A stretch of 64,000 bases of DNA from Streptomyces tirandamycinicus (GTDB taxonomy: Bacteria; Actinomycetota; Actinomycetes; Streptomycetales; Streptomycetaceae): NCBI RefSeq assembly GCF_003097515.1, contig NZ_CP029188.1, positions 3,350,501-3,414,500 of the forward strand, written 5' to 3'. How positions within the stretch are numbered: position 1 is the first letter of the stretch; every line of letters starts with the position of its first letter. This document shows, in pieces, positions 26,561-35,661 of the stretch. The notes beneath the pieces were generated by a model. That model had not been told where the DNA came from. It saw only the letters and a list, made by a program, of their open reading frames with translations, and ran no database searches. The position numbers were made by a program, and so were the translations under genes.

Positions 26561-27592
26561 ATGGCGCTCTCCCTGTACGTCGACACCACCCGCTGGCGGG
26601 CGCACCAGAAGTCCGTGATCGACCAGTTCCCGGGACTCGTTCCGGTCTGCAAGGGCAACGGCTACGGGTTCGGCCACGAGCGTCTCGCCGAGGAGGTGAC
26701 CCGCTTCGGCGCGGACATGCTCGCCGTGGGCACCACCTACGAGGCCGCGCGGATCAAGGACTGGTTCGGCGGCGACCTCCTCGTGCTCACCCCCTTCCGC
26801 CGCGGTGAGGAGCCGGTACCGCTTCCCGACCGGGTCATCCGCTCGGTCTCGTCCGTCGACGGGGTGCACGCCCTGGTCGGGGCGCGGGTCGTCATCGAGT
26901 GCATGAGCTCGATGAGACGGCACGGCGTCTCGGAGCACGACCTCCACCAGCTGCACTCCGCGATCGAGGACGTGCGGCTGGAGGGCTTCGCCCTGCATCT
27001 GCCCCTGGACCGTACCGACGGCTCCGACGCGGTGGAGGAGGTCATCGGCTGGATGGACCGGCTGCGGACCGCACGGCTGCCGCTGCACACCATGTTCGTG
27101 AGCCACCTGAGGGCCGACGAACTCGCCCGGCTCCAGCAGCAGTTCCCGCAGACCCGGTTCCGCGCCCGGATCGGCACCCGGCTCTGGCTCGGCGACCACG
27201 AGGCGACCGAGTACCGGGGGGCCGTCCTCGACGTGACCCGCGTCGCCAGAGGCGAACGCTTCGGGTACCGCCAGCAGAAGGCGGCCTCGGACGGCTGGCT
27301 GGTGGTCGTCGCGGGCGGCACCTCGCACGGTGTGGGCCTGGAGGCCCCCAAGGCGCTGCACGGCGTCATGCCGCGGGCCAAGGGTGTCGCCCGGGCCGGC
27401 CTGGCGACCGTCAACCGCAACCTGTCGCCGTTCGTCTGGGCGGGCAAGCAGCGGTGGTTCGCGGAGCCCCCGCACATGCAGGTCTCCATCCTCTTCGTCC
27501 CCGCCGACTCGCACGAGCCGAAGGTCGGCGACGAGCTGGTGGCGCACCTGCGCCACACCACCACCCAGTTCGACCGCCTCGTCGACCGCTGA
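26561..27592 (+). CDS. Alanine-racemase-like PLP protein
   Basis: A 343-residue protein with the alanine-racemase PLP barrel. The cofactor lysine is Lys31 in VCKGNGYGFGH, replacing the usual VVKANAYGHG form, and the DVTRVARGERFGYRQ segment lies in the C-terminal beta domain. It is shorter than standard alanine racemase (about 370-390 residues) and its motifs diverge, so racemase activity on alanine is uncertain. It is 77 bases downstream of femX on the same strand, and co-transcription is likely. That context suggests supply or editing of an amino acid used in peptidoglycan. The start is the ATG at 26561. Confidence 0.8.
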   Translation: MALSLYVDTTRWRAHQKSVIDQFPGLVPVCKGNGYGFGHERLAEEVTRFGADMLAVGTTYEAARIKDWFGGDLLVLTPFRRGEEPVPLPDRVIRSVSSVDGVHALVGARVVIECMSSMRRHGVSEHDLHQLHSAIEDVRLEGFALHLPLDRTDGSDAVEEVIGWMDRLRTARLPLHTMFVSHLRADELARLQQQFPQTRFRARIGTRLWLGDHEATEYRGAVLDVTRVARGERFGYRQQKAASDGWLVVVAGGTSHGVGLEAPKALHGVMPRAKGVARAGLATVNRNLSPFVWAGKQRWFAEPPHMQVSILFVPADSHEPKVGDELVAHLRHTTTQFDRLVDR

Positions 27593-27668
27593 CCCCGTCG
27601 GTACCGCGACGTTCGGGACCCGGGGCACGGATGGCAGGGCCGCACACCGGGACCGGGTGCGGGGCCGG

Positions 27669-29141
27669 TCAGCCGGCCGCCGGGCCGGTCGTCCCCCACT
27701 CCACCCGCGGGCCCTCCACGGCGTGCGCCGCATGCCGCGGCGGGTGTGCTGCCCCACCGAGTACGAAGACGTCCGGTGCCCGGTCCAGAACGCCACCGGA
27801 CGGGTCGTCCGAACCGTCCTGCCGCACCACGTCACGCTCGGGCATGAGAACGTCCCGCACGACCACGGCGCACAGATAGAGCGTCCCCAGCAGGTGCAGG
27901 GCGATCGCCAGCTGGTAGCCCTCCGGTGGAAGGCCCTGGTGCTTGTCCCCGCTCGTCGTGTAGGCGAGGTACATCCAGATGCCCAGGAAGTACACGACCT
28001 CGCAGGCCTGCCAGATGAGGAAGTCCCGCCAGCGCGGTCTGGCCAGCGCGGCGAGGGGGATGAGCCACAGCACGTACTGCGGCGAGTAGACCTTGTTGGT
28101 GAGGACGAACGCCGCCACGACGAGGAAGGCGAGCTGCGCGAACCGCGGCCTGCGCGGGGCGGTGAGGGCCAGCCCCGCGATGCCCGCGCAGGCCAGCAGC
28201 ATCAGAGCCGTCGCATAGGTGTTGACCGTGCCGACCTCGATCGACTCGCCCGTGCGCTGCGTGATGATCAGCCAGAAGGATCCGAAGTCGACCTGCCGCT
28301 CCTGACTGAAGGTGTAGAACTTCTTCCACCCCTCGGGCGCGAGCAGCATCACCGGCAGATTCACCGCGAGCCAGGCCCCCGCCGCGCCCAGAAAGGCCGT
28401 CCCGTACTCCCGGTATCTGCCGGCCCGCCAGCACAGCACCAGCAGGGGGCCCAGCAGGAGCAGCGGATACAGCTTGGCCGCCGTGGCGAGCCCGATGAGG
28501 ATGCCGAAGGCCAGGGCGCGCCCCCGTGACCACATGAGCATCGCCGCCGCGGTGAGGGCGACCGCCAGAAGGTCCCAGTTGATGGTGGCGGTGAGGGCGA
28601 ACGCGGGTGCCAGGGCCACCAGCAGTCCGTCCCACGGCCTGCGCCGATGGGTCCGCGCGACGCACACGGCGATGATCGCGGCACAGATCATCAGCATGCC
28701 CGCGTTGACCATCCAGTAGAGCTGCTCGCGATGCTGGACCGAGCCGCCGGACGGCGTGAGCCATGCGGCGACCTGCATGAACAGTCCCGTCAGCACGGGG
28801 TACTCGAGGTACTCCATGTCGCCGTCCAGCCGGTCGAAGTAGGGCACCAGGCCGTCGGCGAAACCGCGGCCCAGGAACAGATGCGGGATGTCGGAGTAGC
28901 AGGCGTGCGTGTACTGCGAGCTGGTGCCCCGGAACCACGCCCAGTCGTAGCACGGGATCTTCTGCACCATGCCGAGTGCGAACATCCCGATGGCCACCAG
29001 GACGACGACTCTCACGGGTGTGAGCCGGCTGGCTCCGACCCGTGCCCAGCGGCCGAGCGGGCCCCCGATCAGCTCACTGCCGGCAGCCGCGATCTCGTCC
29101 CTCTGGGTGGGACTGACCTGCGGCTCGTCGTGCTGAGGCAT
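27669..29141 (-). CDS. GT87-type (DUF2029) membrane mannosyltransferase-like protein
   Basis: A 490-residue integral membrane protein with about ten to twelve hydrophobic segments. The first extracytoplasmic loop contains YSDIPHLFLGRG and DRLDGDMEYLEYPVLTG, with acidic residues typical of polyprenyl-phosphate-dependent glycosyltransferases (GT-C fold, GT87/DUF2029). It probably moves a sugar, often mannose, from a lipid carrier onto an envelope glycan. Three in-frame ATGs lie close together (29171, 29162, 29141). I choose 29141 because GGAGAAGACG gives the best ribosome-binding site. The PBP gene is upstream on the same strand, separated by a terminator and two DnaA boxes. Confidence 0.82.
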   Translation of the reverse strand: MPQHDEPQVSPTQRDEIAAAGSELIGGPLGRWARVGASRLTPVRVVVLVAIGMFALGMVQKIPCYDWAWFRGTSSQYTHACYSDIPHLFLGRGFADGLVPYFDRLDGDMEYLEYPVLTGLFMQVAAWLTPSGGSVQHREQLYWMVNAGMLMICAAIIAVCVARTHRRRPWDGLLVALAPAFALTATINWDLLAVALTAAAMLMWSRGRALAFGILIGLATAAKLYPLLLLGPLLVLCWRAGRYREYGTAFLGAAGAWLAVNLPVMLLAPEGWKKFYTFSQERQVDFGSFWLIITQRTGESIEVGTVNTYATALMLLACAGIAGLALTAPRRPRFAQLAFLVVAAFVLTNKVYSPQYVLWLIPLAALARPRWRDFLIWQACEVVYFLGIWMYLAYTTSGDKHQGLPPEGYQLAIALHLLGTLYLCAVVVRDVLMPERDVVRQDGSDDPSGGVLDRAPDVFVLGGAAHPPRHAAHAVEGPRVEWGTTGPAAG

Positions 29142-29202
29142 CGTCTTCTCCGGGCTCGGCATGGAGCACATCCTGCCGTACGGGGCCGCGCCCCGTACGG
29201 CC

Positions 29203-29225
29203 TGTGGACAACGGCCTGTGGACAA
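29203..29225. promoter_or_regulatory. Two DnaA boxes in tandem
   Basis: TGTGGACAA, the complement of the Streptomyces box TTGTCCACA, occurs at 29203-29211 and 29217-29225, 14 bases apart. They sit 60-85 bases upstream of the glycosyltransferase start. A perfect 10-bp hairpin (29176-29185 with 29191-29200) lies between them and the gene. Confidence 0.7.
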
Positions 29226-29229
29226 CGGC

Positions 29230-29273
29230 GAGGGCCGCGGCACCGGAGACGTCCTCCGGGCACCGCGGCCCTC
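29230..29273 (-). terminator. Terminator of the PBP gene
   Basis: A perfect 11-bp stem (GAGGGCCGCGG at 29230-29240, CCGCGGCCCTC at 29263-29273) lies 27 bases downstream of the PBP stop codon. Confidence 0.75.
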
Positions 29274-29300
29274 TCGATGTACGTGCCGGCGGGCCGGCGG

Positions 29301-32039
29301 TCAGCCTTCCGGTCCGCCCAGCCAGCCGCCGCCGTTTCCGGTTCCCTGTGAGCCGTTGGCGCCGCCGTTGCCGCTGCCGCCTGTCGGCGCTGGTGGACTG
29401 GTCGTCACACCCCCGTCCGTGGCACCGCCGTCCGTGGTGCCCGTGTCGGCCCCGCCGTTGGTCGGATCACCGTCCTGACCGGCGGTCGGGTCGCAGGTCC
29501 AGTCGAACCGGTTGCAGGACTCCGAGGGCTTCGGGCTCTCCGACGGCGTCTCGGAGGGAGTCTCCGACGGCGTCTCCGAAGGAGTCTCGGACGGCGTCGG
29601 GGACGGCGTCGGCTCGGGGCTGCTGAGCCCGCCGCCGTAGACGGCTTCGGCCCCGAGGGGCTCGGGCTCGGGGAAGCGCTCGACCTCGGTGCCCTTGAGC
29701 GCCTGCTCCATGTAGTCGTGCCAGATCTCGGACGGGAACGACGAACCGTGGATCTTCTGCTGACCGCCCGTTCCGAACATCTCCAGGAACTTCCGGTTCT
29801 TGTTCTCCGCGTTGTCGTCCATCCGGTACATGTCGATGGCGGTCGCCAGCTGGGGCGTGTAACCGACGAACCACGCCGACTTGTTGCCGTCGGTGGTACC
29901 GGTCTTGCCGGCGACGTCACGGCCCGGGAGGCGGGCGTTGCGGCCCGTGCCCTCGGGGTCCTCGACGACGTCCCTCAGCACGTCGGTGATGTTGCTGGAC
30001 ACCGCCGAGGAGAACTTCCGCTCCGAGCTGTCCTCGTGCTTGAAGATCACCTGGCCGCGGTGCTCCACCTTCGTCACCGAGTACGGCTCGCGCTGCTCCC
30101 CGTTGGCGGCGAAGGTGGCGTAGGCGCCGGCCATCCGGATCGCACTGGGGTCGGAGATGCCGATCGAGAAGGACGGGACATCGGCCTCGATCAGAGAGTC
30201 CTCGCGCAGACCGGCGTCCAGCGCCGCCTGGCGCACCTTGTCGATGCCGACGTCCATGCCCAGCTGGACGAAGGGGGAGTTGGCGGAGTGGATCATTGCT
30301 TCGCGCAGGGTGATGTCCTTGTACGACTCGTCACCGTCGTTGCGCTGCAGCCACTCCTCGCCCTTCTCGTTCTGCCAGACGCTGCCGTTGTACTTCTTGA
30401 TCTTGAGCTTGTTGACGCCGTTGTACCGGCTCTTGTCCGGGTCGACGATCCTGCGCTCCTCCGGGCCCTGGACGGGTCCGGAGTTCGGGTCGCGCACACC
30501 GTCCCGCATCGCCGCGGCGAGCACGAACGGCTTGAAGGTCGAGCCGACCTGGGCACCGGTCTTGTCCGCGTTGTTGGTGAAGTGCTTCGTGGCGTCCTCG
30601 CCGCCGTAGATGGCGACGATCGCCCCGGTCCTGGGGTTCACCGAGGCGCCGCCGAACTGGACGTGGGTGTCCGTCTCCGGGCGCTTCTTCGCGTCGATGT
30701 GCTTCTTGCGGACGTCCTCGACGGCCTTGGTCAGCTTCTCGACCTTCTTCCGGTCGAAGGTCGTGTGGATCTCGTAGCCGCCCTTGGCGAGGTGCTCGGC
30801 GGTGATGCCCTGGTCGTTGTTGTTGATGAAGTAGGCCTTGGCGAGGTCGACCAGATATCCGGTCTGCCCGCTGAGCTGAGCGTTCTTCTTCGGCTTGTCG
30901 GGCATCGGGAACTTCGCGACGGCCTTCGCGTGCTCCTCGGCGGTCAGGTGCCCGTCCTTGCGCATCTCGCCGAGGATCCACGTCCAGCGCTTGGTGGCGC
31001 GCTCGGTGTTGGCCTTGGGGGTGGCCCTGGAGTCGATCTCCGTCGCACCGGCCGGGTCGTAGTACGTCGCGCCCTTGAGGAGCGAGGCGAGGAAGGCGCA
31101 CTGGCTCGCGTTGAGCTCCTTGGCGTTCACCCCGTAGTAGGTGCGGGCGGCGGCCTGGATGCCGTAGGCGCCGCGCCCGTAGTACGACGTGTTGAGGTAG
31201 CCCTCCATGATCTTCGGCTTCTGCAGCTCGGTGCCGACCTTCATGGAGATGAAGAGTTCCTTGACCTTGCGGCTCAGGGTCTGCGACTGGTCGCCCAGCA
31301 TGGCGTTCTTCACGAACTGCTGCGTGATGGTCGAGCCGCCCTGGGTCTGTCCGCCCTTGGCCATGTTGACCACGGCTCGCGCGATGCCCGCCGGGTCGAT
31401 GCCCTTGTCCGTATGGAACGTCTTGTTCTCGGCCGAGATCACCGCGTTCTGCATATGGGAGGGGATGTTGTCGATCGAGACGATCTGCCGGTTGACCTCG
31501 CCCCCGGTCGCGGCCAGCTGCGACCCGTCGGCGTAGTAGTAGACGTTGTTCTGAGCCGCGGCCGCCTTGTTCTGGTCGGGGACCTCGACCACCGCGTACG
31601 CGATGGTGCCGGCGGTCATCAGGCTGCCGAGGAAGGCGAGGCAGAGACCGGCCACGAGCTTCCACGACGGCACCCAGCGGCGCCAGCCGTACTTGTCGTG
31701 GCGCGGGTAGTCGATCAGCCGCTTCCGGCCGGGGCCCTCGCCCCGGCCGCGGCCCGGTCCTCCCGGACCTCCGGTGCCTCGCCGGCCACCGCCGTGGCCT
31801 CCGATCCCGGCACCGCCTGCCTCGGAGGCCCTTCTGCGGCCGCCCCCGGCACGCTGGGCGGCGCGCCGGGCCGCGGCCCGGCCTTCGTAGGGCCGCTCCT
31901 CTCCGTGTGCGGCGGAGGGAGAGCTGGTGCTTGCGCCCCGGGCTGCGCGGCGGCCAGTCGGAGACTGCTGGGCGGCGCGCCGGGCCGCGGCACGTCCGCC
32001 GCCTTCGGGCTGCGGCGGCTTGCGACGGTGCTCGCTCAT
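29301..32039 (-). CDS. Class A penicillin-binding protein (bifunctional)
   Basis: A 912-residue PBP that polymerises and cross-links peptidoglycan. It has a long basic, Ala/Gly/Arg-rich cytoplasmic tail (residues 1-125), one membrane anchor (about 127-150), a GT51 transglycosylase domain with catalytic Glu204 (ISAENKTFHTDKG) and GGSTITQQFVKN, and a transpeptidase with Ser500-x-x-Lys503 (STFK), Ser585-Ala-Asn587 and Lys712-Thr-Gly. The C terminus is a low-complexity Pro/Ser/Glu tail with repeated Glu-Thr-Pro-Ser and two cysteines. The ATG at 32039 has a GAGGAG site. The frame upstream is ignored. It lies divergent to padR. Confidence 0.95.
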   Translation of the reverse strand: MSEHRRKPPQPEGGGRAAARRAAQQSPTGRRAARGASTSSPSAAHGEERPYEGRAAARRAAQRAGGGRRRASEAGGAGIGGHGGGRRGTGGPGGPGRGRGEGPGRKRLIDYPRHDKYGWRRWVPSWKLVAGLCLAFLGSLMTAGTIAYAVVEVPDQNKAAAAQNNVYYYADGSQLAATGGEVNRQIVSIDNIPSHMQNAVISAENKTFHTDKGIDPAGIARAVVNMAKGGQTQGGSTITQQFVKNAMLGDQSQTLSRKVKELFISMKVGTELQKPKIMEGYLNTSYYGRGAYGIQAAARTYYGVNAKELNASQCAFLASLLKGATYYDPAGATEIDSRATPKANTERATKRWTWILGEMRKDGHLTAEEHAKAVAKFPMPDKPKKNAQLSGQTGYLVDLAKAYFINNNDQGITAEHLAKGGYEIHTTFDRKKVEKLTKAVEDVRKKHIDAKKRPETDTHVQFGGASVNPRTGAIVAIYGGEDATKHFTNNADKTGAQVGSTFKPFVLAAAMRDGVRDPNSGPVQGPEERRIVDPDKSRYNGVNKLKIKKYNGSVWQNEKGEEWLQRNDGDESYKDITLREAMIHSANSPFVQLGMDVGIDKVRQAALDAGLREDSLIEADVPSFSIGISDPSAIRMAGAYATFAANGEQREPYSVTKVEHRGQVIFKHEDSSERKFSSAVSSNITDVLRDVVEDPEGTGRNARLPGRDVAGKTGTTDGNKSAWFVGYTPQLATAIDMYRMDDNAENKNRKFLEMFGTGGQQKIHGSSFPSEIWHDYMEQALKGTEVERFPEPEPLGAEAVYGGGLSSPEPTPSPTPSETPSETPSETPSETPSESPKPSESCNRFDWTCDPTAGQDGDPTNGGADTGTTDGGATDGGVTTSPPAPTGGSGNGGANGSQGTGNGGGWLGGPEG

Positions 32040-32281
32040 CGAACGACTACTCCTCGAGCAGGCGCGAACGCCTGGAAGCGGCAGTGGAAATCCGGTCCCC
32101 CCGACATCAATACGGACCAGCCCGACGGAGGGCTCATCCGCAATGCATCCAGGACCAGGACGCCTCCTGGTGTCACACGGTTCCCGGTGGTCTGCATGGC
32201 GCACAGACTACGCACGAACAAAAACCCCTCAGAGGTCTGTTTCACCCCAAATGACGCAAGTCACTTGCTGCGAATTGACGA

Positions 32282-32297
32282 TGTGACGCCGGTCACA
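32282..32297. promoter_or_regulatory. Perfect Crp-type palindrome
   Basis: TGTGACGCCGGTCACA matches the TGTGA-N6-TCACA consensus exactly and also the Streptomyces Crp motif GTG-N6-GNCAC. A related TGAC-N4-GTCA dyad lies 32 bases away at 32252-32263. Both are in the 361-base gap between the divergent PBP and padR starts, which otherwise shows no gene. Confidence 0.6.
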
Positions 32298-32338
32298 AAG
32301 CCCCCACTTGTCGCAGCAGAATCGTCGCTCTATCGTCT

Positions 32339-32361
32339 TGATGTATCGACTCGATACATCA
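32339..32361. promoter_or_regulatory. PadR operator, 23-bp perfect dyad
   Basis: Two 11-base arms (TGATGTATCGA and TCGATACATCA) flank a central C. The ATGT...ACAT ends are typical of PadR operators. It lies 40 bases upstream of the padR start, the right place for autorepression. Confidence 0.75.
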
Positions 32362-32400
32362 GCACGGCATAAGCATCCCGGAAGGCAGAGGAGGCGATCG

Positions 32401-33120
32401 ATGAGCCGGCGCTCCGGCATCCTCGAGTTCGCCGTCCTCGGCCTGCTCCGTGAGGCCCCGATGCACGGGTACGAGCTGCGCAAGCGGCTCAACACCTCGC
32501 TGGGCATCTTCCGGGCCTTCAGCTACGGGACCCTCTACCCCTGCCTCAAGACGCTGGTCGCCAACGGCTGGCTGATCGAGGAGCCGGGCAGCGCTCCCGA
32601 GGACGCCCTCGCCGCCTCACTCGCGGGGCGCCGAGCCAAGATCGTTTACCGGTTGACGGCGGACGGCAAGGAGCACTTCGAGGAGCTCCTCTCCCACACC
32701 GGCCCCGACACCTGGGAGGACGAGCACTTCGCGGCCCGCTTCGCCTTCTTCGGCCAGACGGAGCGCGATGTGCGGATGCGGGTGCTGGAAGGCCGGCGCA
32801 GCCGGCTCGAGGAGCGCCTGGAGAAGATGCGCGCCTCCCTCGCCCGCACGCGCGAGCGTCTCGACGACTACACGCTGGAGCTGCAACGGCACGGCATGGA
32901 GTCCGTCGAGCGCGAGGTGCGCTGGCTGAACGAACTCATCGAGAGCGAGCGGGCGGGGCGGGACCAGCGACGGTCCATGGCCACCGGGGAAGCCGCTCGG
33001 CAGGACAACACATCTGGAGAGTCGGGCGGCCTGCCCCGGCACGGGGACGAAGCGTCCCCGCGGGGCGCCGCCCCGCGGCGCCCCGACCCGCCGGATCCGT
33101 CCGAAGACACCACCAACTGA
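32401..33120 (+). CDS. PadR-family transcriptional regulator
   Basis: A 239-residue PadR protein. The winged helix spans about residues 1-85 ([24 protein letters not shown], then [18 protein letters not shown]), and is followed by a long coiled-coil-like dimerisation helix (about 105-185). The last 45 residues are polar and disordered. The ATG at 32401 has a strong GGAGG site; the frame upstream crosses the operator. It lies 47 bases upstream of the inositol-phosphate synthase gene and is probably co-transcribed, so it may control inositol supply as well as itself. Confidence 0.9.
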   Translation: MSRRSGILEFAVLGLLREAPMHGYELRKRLNTSLGIFRAFSYGTLYPCLKTLVANGWLIEEPGSAPEDALAASLAGRRAKIVYRLTADGKEHFEELLSHTGPDTWEDEHFAARFAFFGQTERDVRMRVLEGRRSRLEERLEKMRASLARTRERLDDYTLELQRHGMESVEREVRWLNELIESERAGRDQRRSMATGEAARQDNTSGESGGLPRHGDEASPRGAAPRRPDPPDPSEDTTN

Positions 33121-33167
33121 GACCCCGCAGCAGGGTCTCGCACGAGAACACACAGGGAGCAGCCGGA

Positions 33168-34250
33168 ATGGGTTCGGTTCGCGTAGCCATCGTCGGCGTG
33201 GGCAACTGCGCCGCCTCGCTGGTGCAGGGCGTCGAGTACTACAAGGACGCAGACCCGGGCACCAAGGTGCCGGGTCTGATGCACGTCCAGTTCGGCGACT
33301 ACCACGTCCGTGACGTCGAGTTCGTCGCCGCCTTCGATGTCGACGCGAAGAAGGTCGGGCTCGACCTCGCGGACGCCATCGGTGCCAGCGAGAACAACAC
33401 CATCAAGATCTGCGACGTACCGTCCACCGGTGTGACCGTCCAGCGCGGCCACACCCTCGACGGCCTCGGCAAGTACTACCGCGAGACCATCGAGGAGTCC
33501 GCCGAGGCCCCGGTCGATGTCGTCCAGGTCCTCAAGGACAAGCAGGTCGACGTGCTCGTCTGCTACCTGCCGGTCGGCTCCGAGGACGCCGCCAAGTTCT
33601 ACGCCCAGTGCGCCATCGACGCCAAGGTCGGGTTCGTCAACGCCCTCCCGGTGTTCATCGCGGGCACCAAGGAGTGGGCCGACAAGTTCACCGCCGCCGG
33701 TGTGCCGATCGTCGGTGACGACATCAAGTCGCAGGTGGGCGCCACCATCACCCACCGGGTGATGGCGAAGCTCTTCGAGGACCGGGGCGTCATCCTGGAC
33801 CGCACGATGCAGCTGAACGTCGGCGGCAACATGGACTTCAAGAACATGCTCGAGCGCGAGCGCCTGGAGTCCAAGAAGATCTCCAAGACGCAGGCCGTCA
33901 CTTCGCAGATCCCCGACCGTGAGCTCGGCGAGAAGAACGTCCACATCGGCCCGTCCGACTACGTCGCCTGGCTGGACGACCGCAAGTGGGCCTATGTGCG
34001 TCTGGAGGGCCGCGCCTTCGGTGACGTCCCGCTGAATCTCGAGTACAAGCTCGAGGTCTGGGACTCCCCGAACTCCGCCGGAGTCATCATCGACGCCCTG
34101 CGCGCCGCGAAGATCGCCAAGGACCGCGGCATCGGTGGTCCGATCCTCTCCGCGTCCTCCTACTTCATGAAGTCCCCGCCGGTCCAGTACTTCGACGACG
34201 AGGCCCGCGCGAACGTCGAGAAGTTCATCAAGGGCGAGGTCGAGCGCTAG
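33168..34250 (+). CDS. ino1: Inositol-3-phosphate synthase
   Basis: A 360-residue enzyme that converts glucose 6-phosphate to myo-inositol 3-phosphate using NAD, feeding mycothiol and phosphatidylinositol synthesis in actinobacteria. The Rossmann glycine motif [13 protein letters not shown] is at the N terminus. The family segments [31 protein letters not shown] and [12 protein letters not shown] are intact. Length matches the short actinobacterial form. The ATG at 33168 has a GGGAGCAGCCGG leader. It follows padR closely and ends at a very strong terminator. It is a cytoplasmic enzyme. Confidence 0.95.
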   Translation: MGSVRVAIVGVGNCAASLVQGVEYYKDADPGTKVPGLMHVQFGDYHVRDVEFVAAFDVDAKKVGLDLADAIGASENNTIKICDVPSTGVTVQRGHTLDGLGKYYRETIEESAEAPVDVVQVLKDKQVDVLVCYLPVGSEDAAKFYAQCAIDAKVGFVNALPVFIAGTKEWADKFTAAGVPIVGDDIKSQVGATITHRVMAKLFEDRGVILDRTMQLNVGGNMDFKNMLERERLESKKISKTQAVTSQIPDRELGEKNVHIGPSDYVAWLDDRKWAYVRLEGRAFGDVPLNLEYKLEVWDSPNSAGVIIDALRAAKIAKDRGIGGPILSASSYFMKSPPVQYFDDEARANVEKFIKGEVER

Positions 34251-34288
34251 TTCGGCACGGGGCCGCGCCTTCCGCGTTCCCGTCTTCC

Positions 34289-34327
34289 GGAGAGAGTCCC
34301 CGTGGCAGCTGCCCGGGGACTCTCTCC
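34289..34327 (+). terminator. Terminator after ino1
   Basis: A perfect 14-bp stem (34289-34302 with 34314-34327) and an 11-base loop, about 40 bases after the ino1 stop. Because it lies before 34347, it argues against starting the next gene at 34302. Confidence 0.85.
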
Positions 34328-34346
34328 GTATGTGACGCTTGCCCAC

Positions 34347-35630
34347 ATGCCCGTCGTACGTGATCTGCGCGTACTCCTGCGCCTGACGAACTTCCGCCGT
34401 CTGCTCGCCGTACGGCTGCTGTCGCAGTCGGCCGACGGTGTGTACCAGGTGGCGCTCGCCACGTACGTCGTCTTCTCCCCGGAGAGACAGGCCACTGCCG
34501 GCGCCATCGCGGCCGCGATGGCGGTGCTGCTTCTGCCGTACTCCCTCATCGGTCCGTTCGCCGGCGTGCTCCTGGACCGATGGCCGCGCCGGCAGGTCTT
34601 CCTCTACGGAAACCTCCTGCGAGCCGCACTCGCCTGCTGTACGGCCGTGCTGATGCTCGCAGCCGTCCCCGACTGGCTGTTCTACGCTTCCGCGCTCTGT
34701 GTCACAGCGGTCAACCGCTTTGTGCTGGCGGGACTCTCAGCGGCGCTTCCGCGGGTCGTGGACGAGCAGCGGCTCGTCATGGCCAACTCCCTCTCACCGA
34801 CCGCGGGCACCATCGCGGCCACTGCCGGTGGTGGCCTTGCGTTCGCCGTACGCATCACCGCTTCCGACTCGGACGTGGTCGTCGTGCTGCTGGGCGCAGC
34901 CCTCTATCTCTGCGCGGCTCTGGCGTCGCTTCGTATGAGCCGTGAACTCCTCGGCCCTGATCGTGAGCTGCTCCAGCCGCACCTCGCCGCCGCCCTGGCC
35001 TCGACCGCCCGCGGCCTCGTCAGTGGACTGCGCCATCTGGCGGAGCGGCGCTCCGCTGCCCGCGCACTGGCCGCGATGACCATGCTGCGCTTCTGCTACG
35101 GCGCATTGACCGTGATGGTCCTCATGCTCTCCCGGTACACCTGGTCCGAGACGGAGTCCGAGGGCCTGAGGCTTCTCGCCCTGGCCGTGGCCCTCTCCGG
35201 TGCCGGGTTCTTCGCGGCCGCGGCCGTCACGCCCTGGGGAGTCGGCCAGGTCGGCCCGTACGGATGGATGGCGATCCTCGCAGGCGCCGCGAGCCTCCTG
35301 GAACCGGCCCTGGGGCTCACCTTCGCTCCGGTTCCGATCCTCATTGCCGCATTCACCCTCGGGCTGGTCACCCAAGGGTCCAAGATCGTGACAGATACGG
35401 TCGTGCAGACCGCCATCGACGACGGGTTCCGCGGCCGTGTCTTCTCCCTCTACGACATGCTCTTCAACGCCTCCTTCGTGGGCGCCGCCGGGGTGACTGC
35501 CGTGATGCTCCCGCCGGACGGGCGATCCGTCCCCTTGATCGCCATGCTGGCCGCGATCTACGGCCTGAGCGCCGCGGCGCTTCTACGCTGGCGCCGCACC
35601 GAAGGAGAGCCAGGAGAAAGGCACGGGTGA
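34347..35630 (+). CDS. MFS transporter, function unknown
   Basis: A 427-residue major-facilitator protein with about twelve hydrophobic segments. The first loop contains FRRLLAVRLLSQSADGVYQVAL, and the region after helix 2 has LLDRWPRRQVFLYGN, a motif A-like loop. The substrate is unknown. I start at the ATG at 34347, after the ino1 terminator; there is no strong ribosome-binding site. The stop codon lies inside the first of two parS palindromes, at a convergent junction with cca. Confidence 0.85.
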   Translation: MPVVRDLRVLLRLTNFRRLLAVRLLSQSADGVYQVALATYVVFSPERQATAGAIAAAMAVLLLPYSLIGPFAGVLLDRWPRRQVFLYGNLLRAALACCTAVLMLAAVPDWLFYASALCVTAVNRFVLAGLSAALPRVVDEQRLVMANSLSPTAGTIAATAGGGLAFAVRITASDSDVVVVLLGAALYLCAALASLRMSRELLGPDRELLQPHLAAALASTARGLVSGLRHLAERRSAARALAAMTMLRFCYGALTVMVLMLSRYTWSETESEGLRLLALAVALSGAGFFAAAAVTPWGVGQVGPYGWMAILAGAASLLEPALGLTFAPVPILIAAFTLGLVTQGSKIVTDTVVQTAIDDGFRGRVFSLYDMLFNASFVGAAGVTAVMLPPDGRSVPLIAMLAAIYGLSAAALLRWRRTEGEPGERHG

Positions 35631-35654
35631 TGTTTCACGTGAAACATCACCCGT
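35623..35654. promoter_or_regulatory. parS site inside a 32-bp perfect palindrome
   Basis: The core GTTTCACGTGAAAC (35632-35645) has ACGGGTGAT and ATCACCCGT as complementary flanks. The left arm overlaps the MFS stop codon (35628-35630). In RNA this would form a long hairpin. Confidence 0.95.
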
Positions 35655-35661
35655 CACCTCG

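Noticed and set aside
29520..29600. Short regular repeats near 29.5 kb as a possible CRISPR array
   Set aside because: The period is 12 bases without spacers, and it encodes the Glu-Thr-Pro-Ser tail of the PBP.
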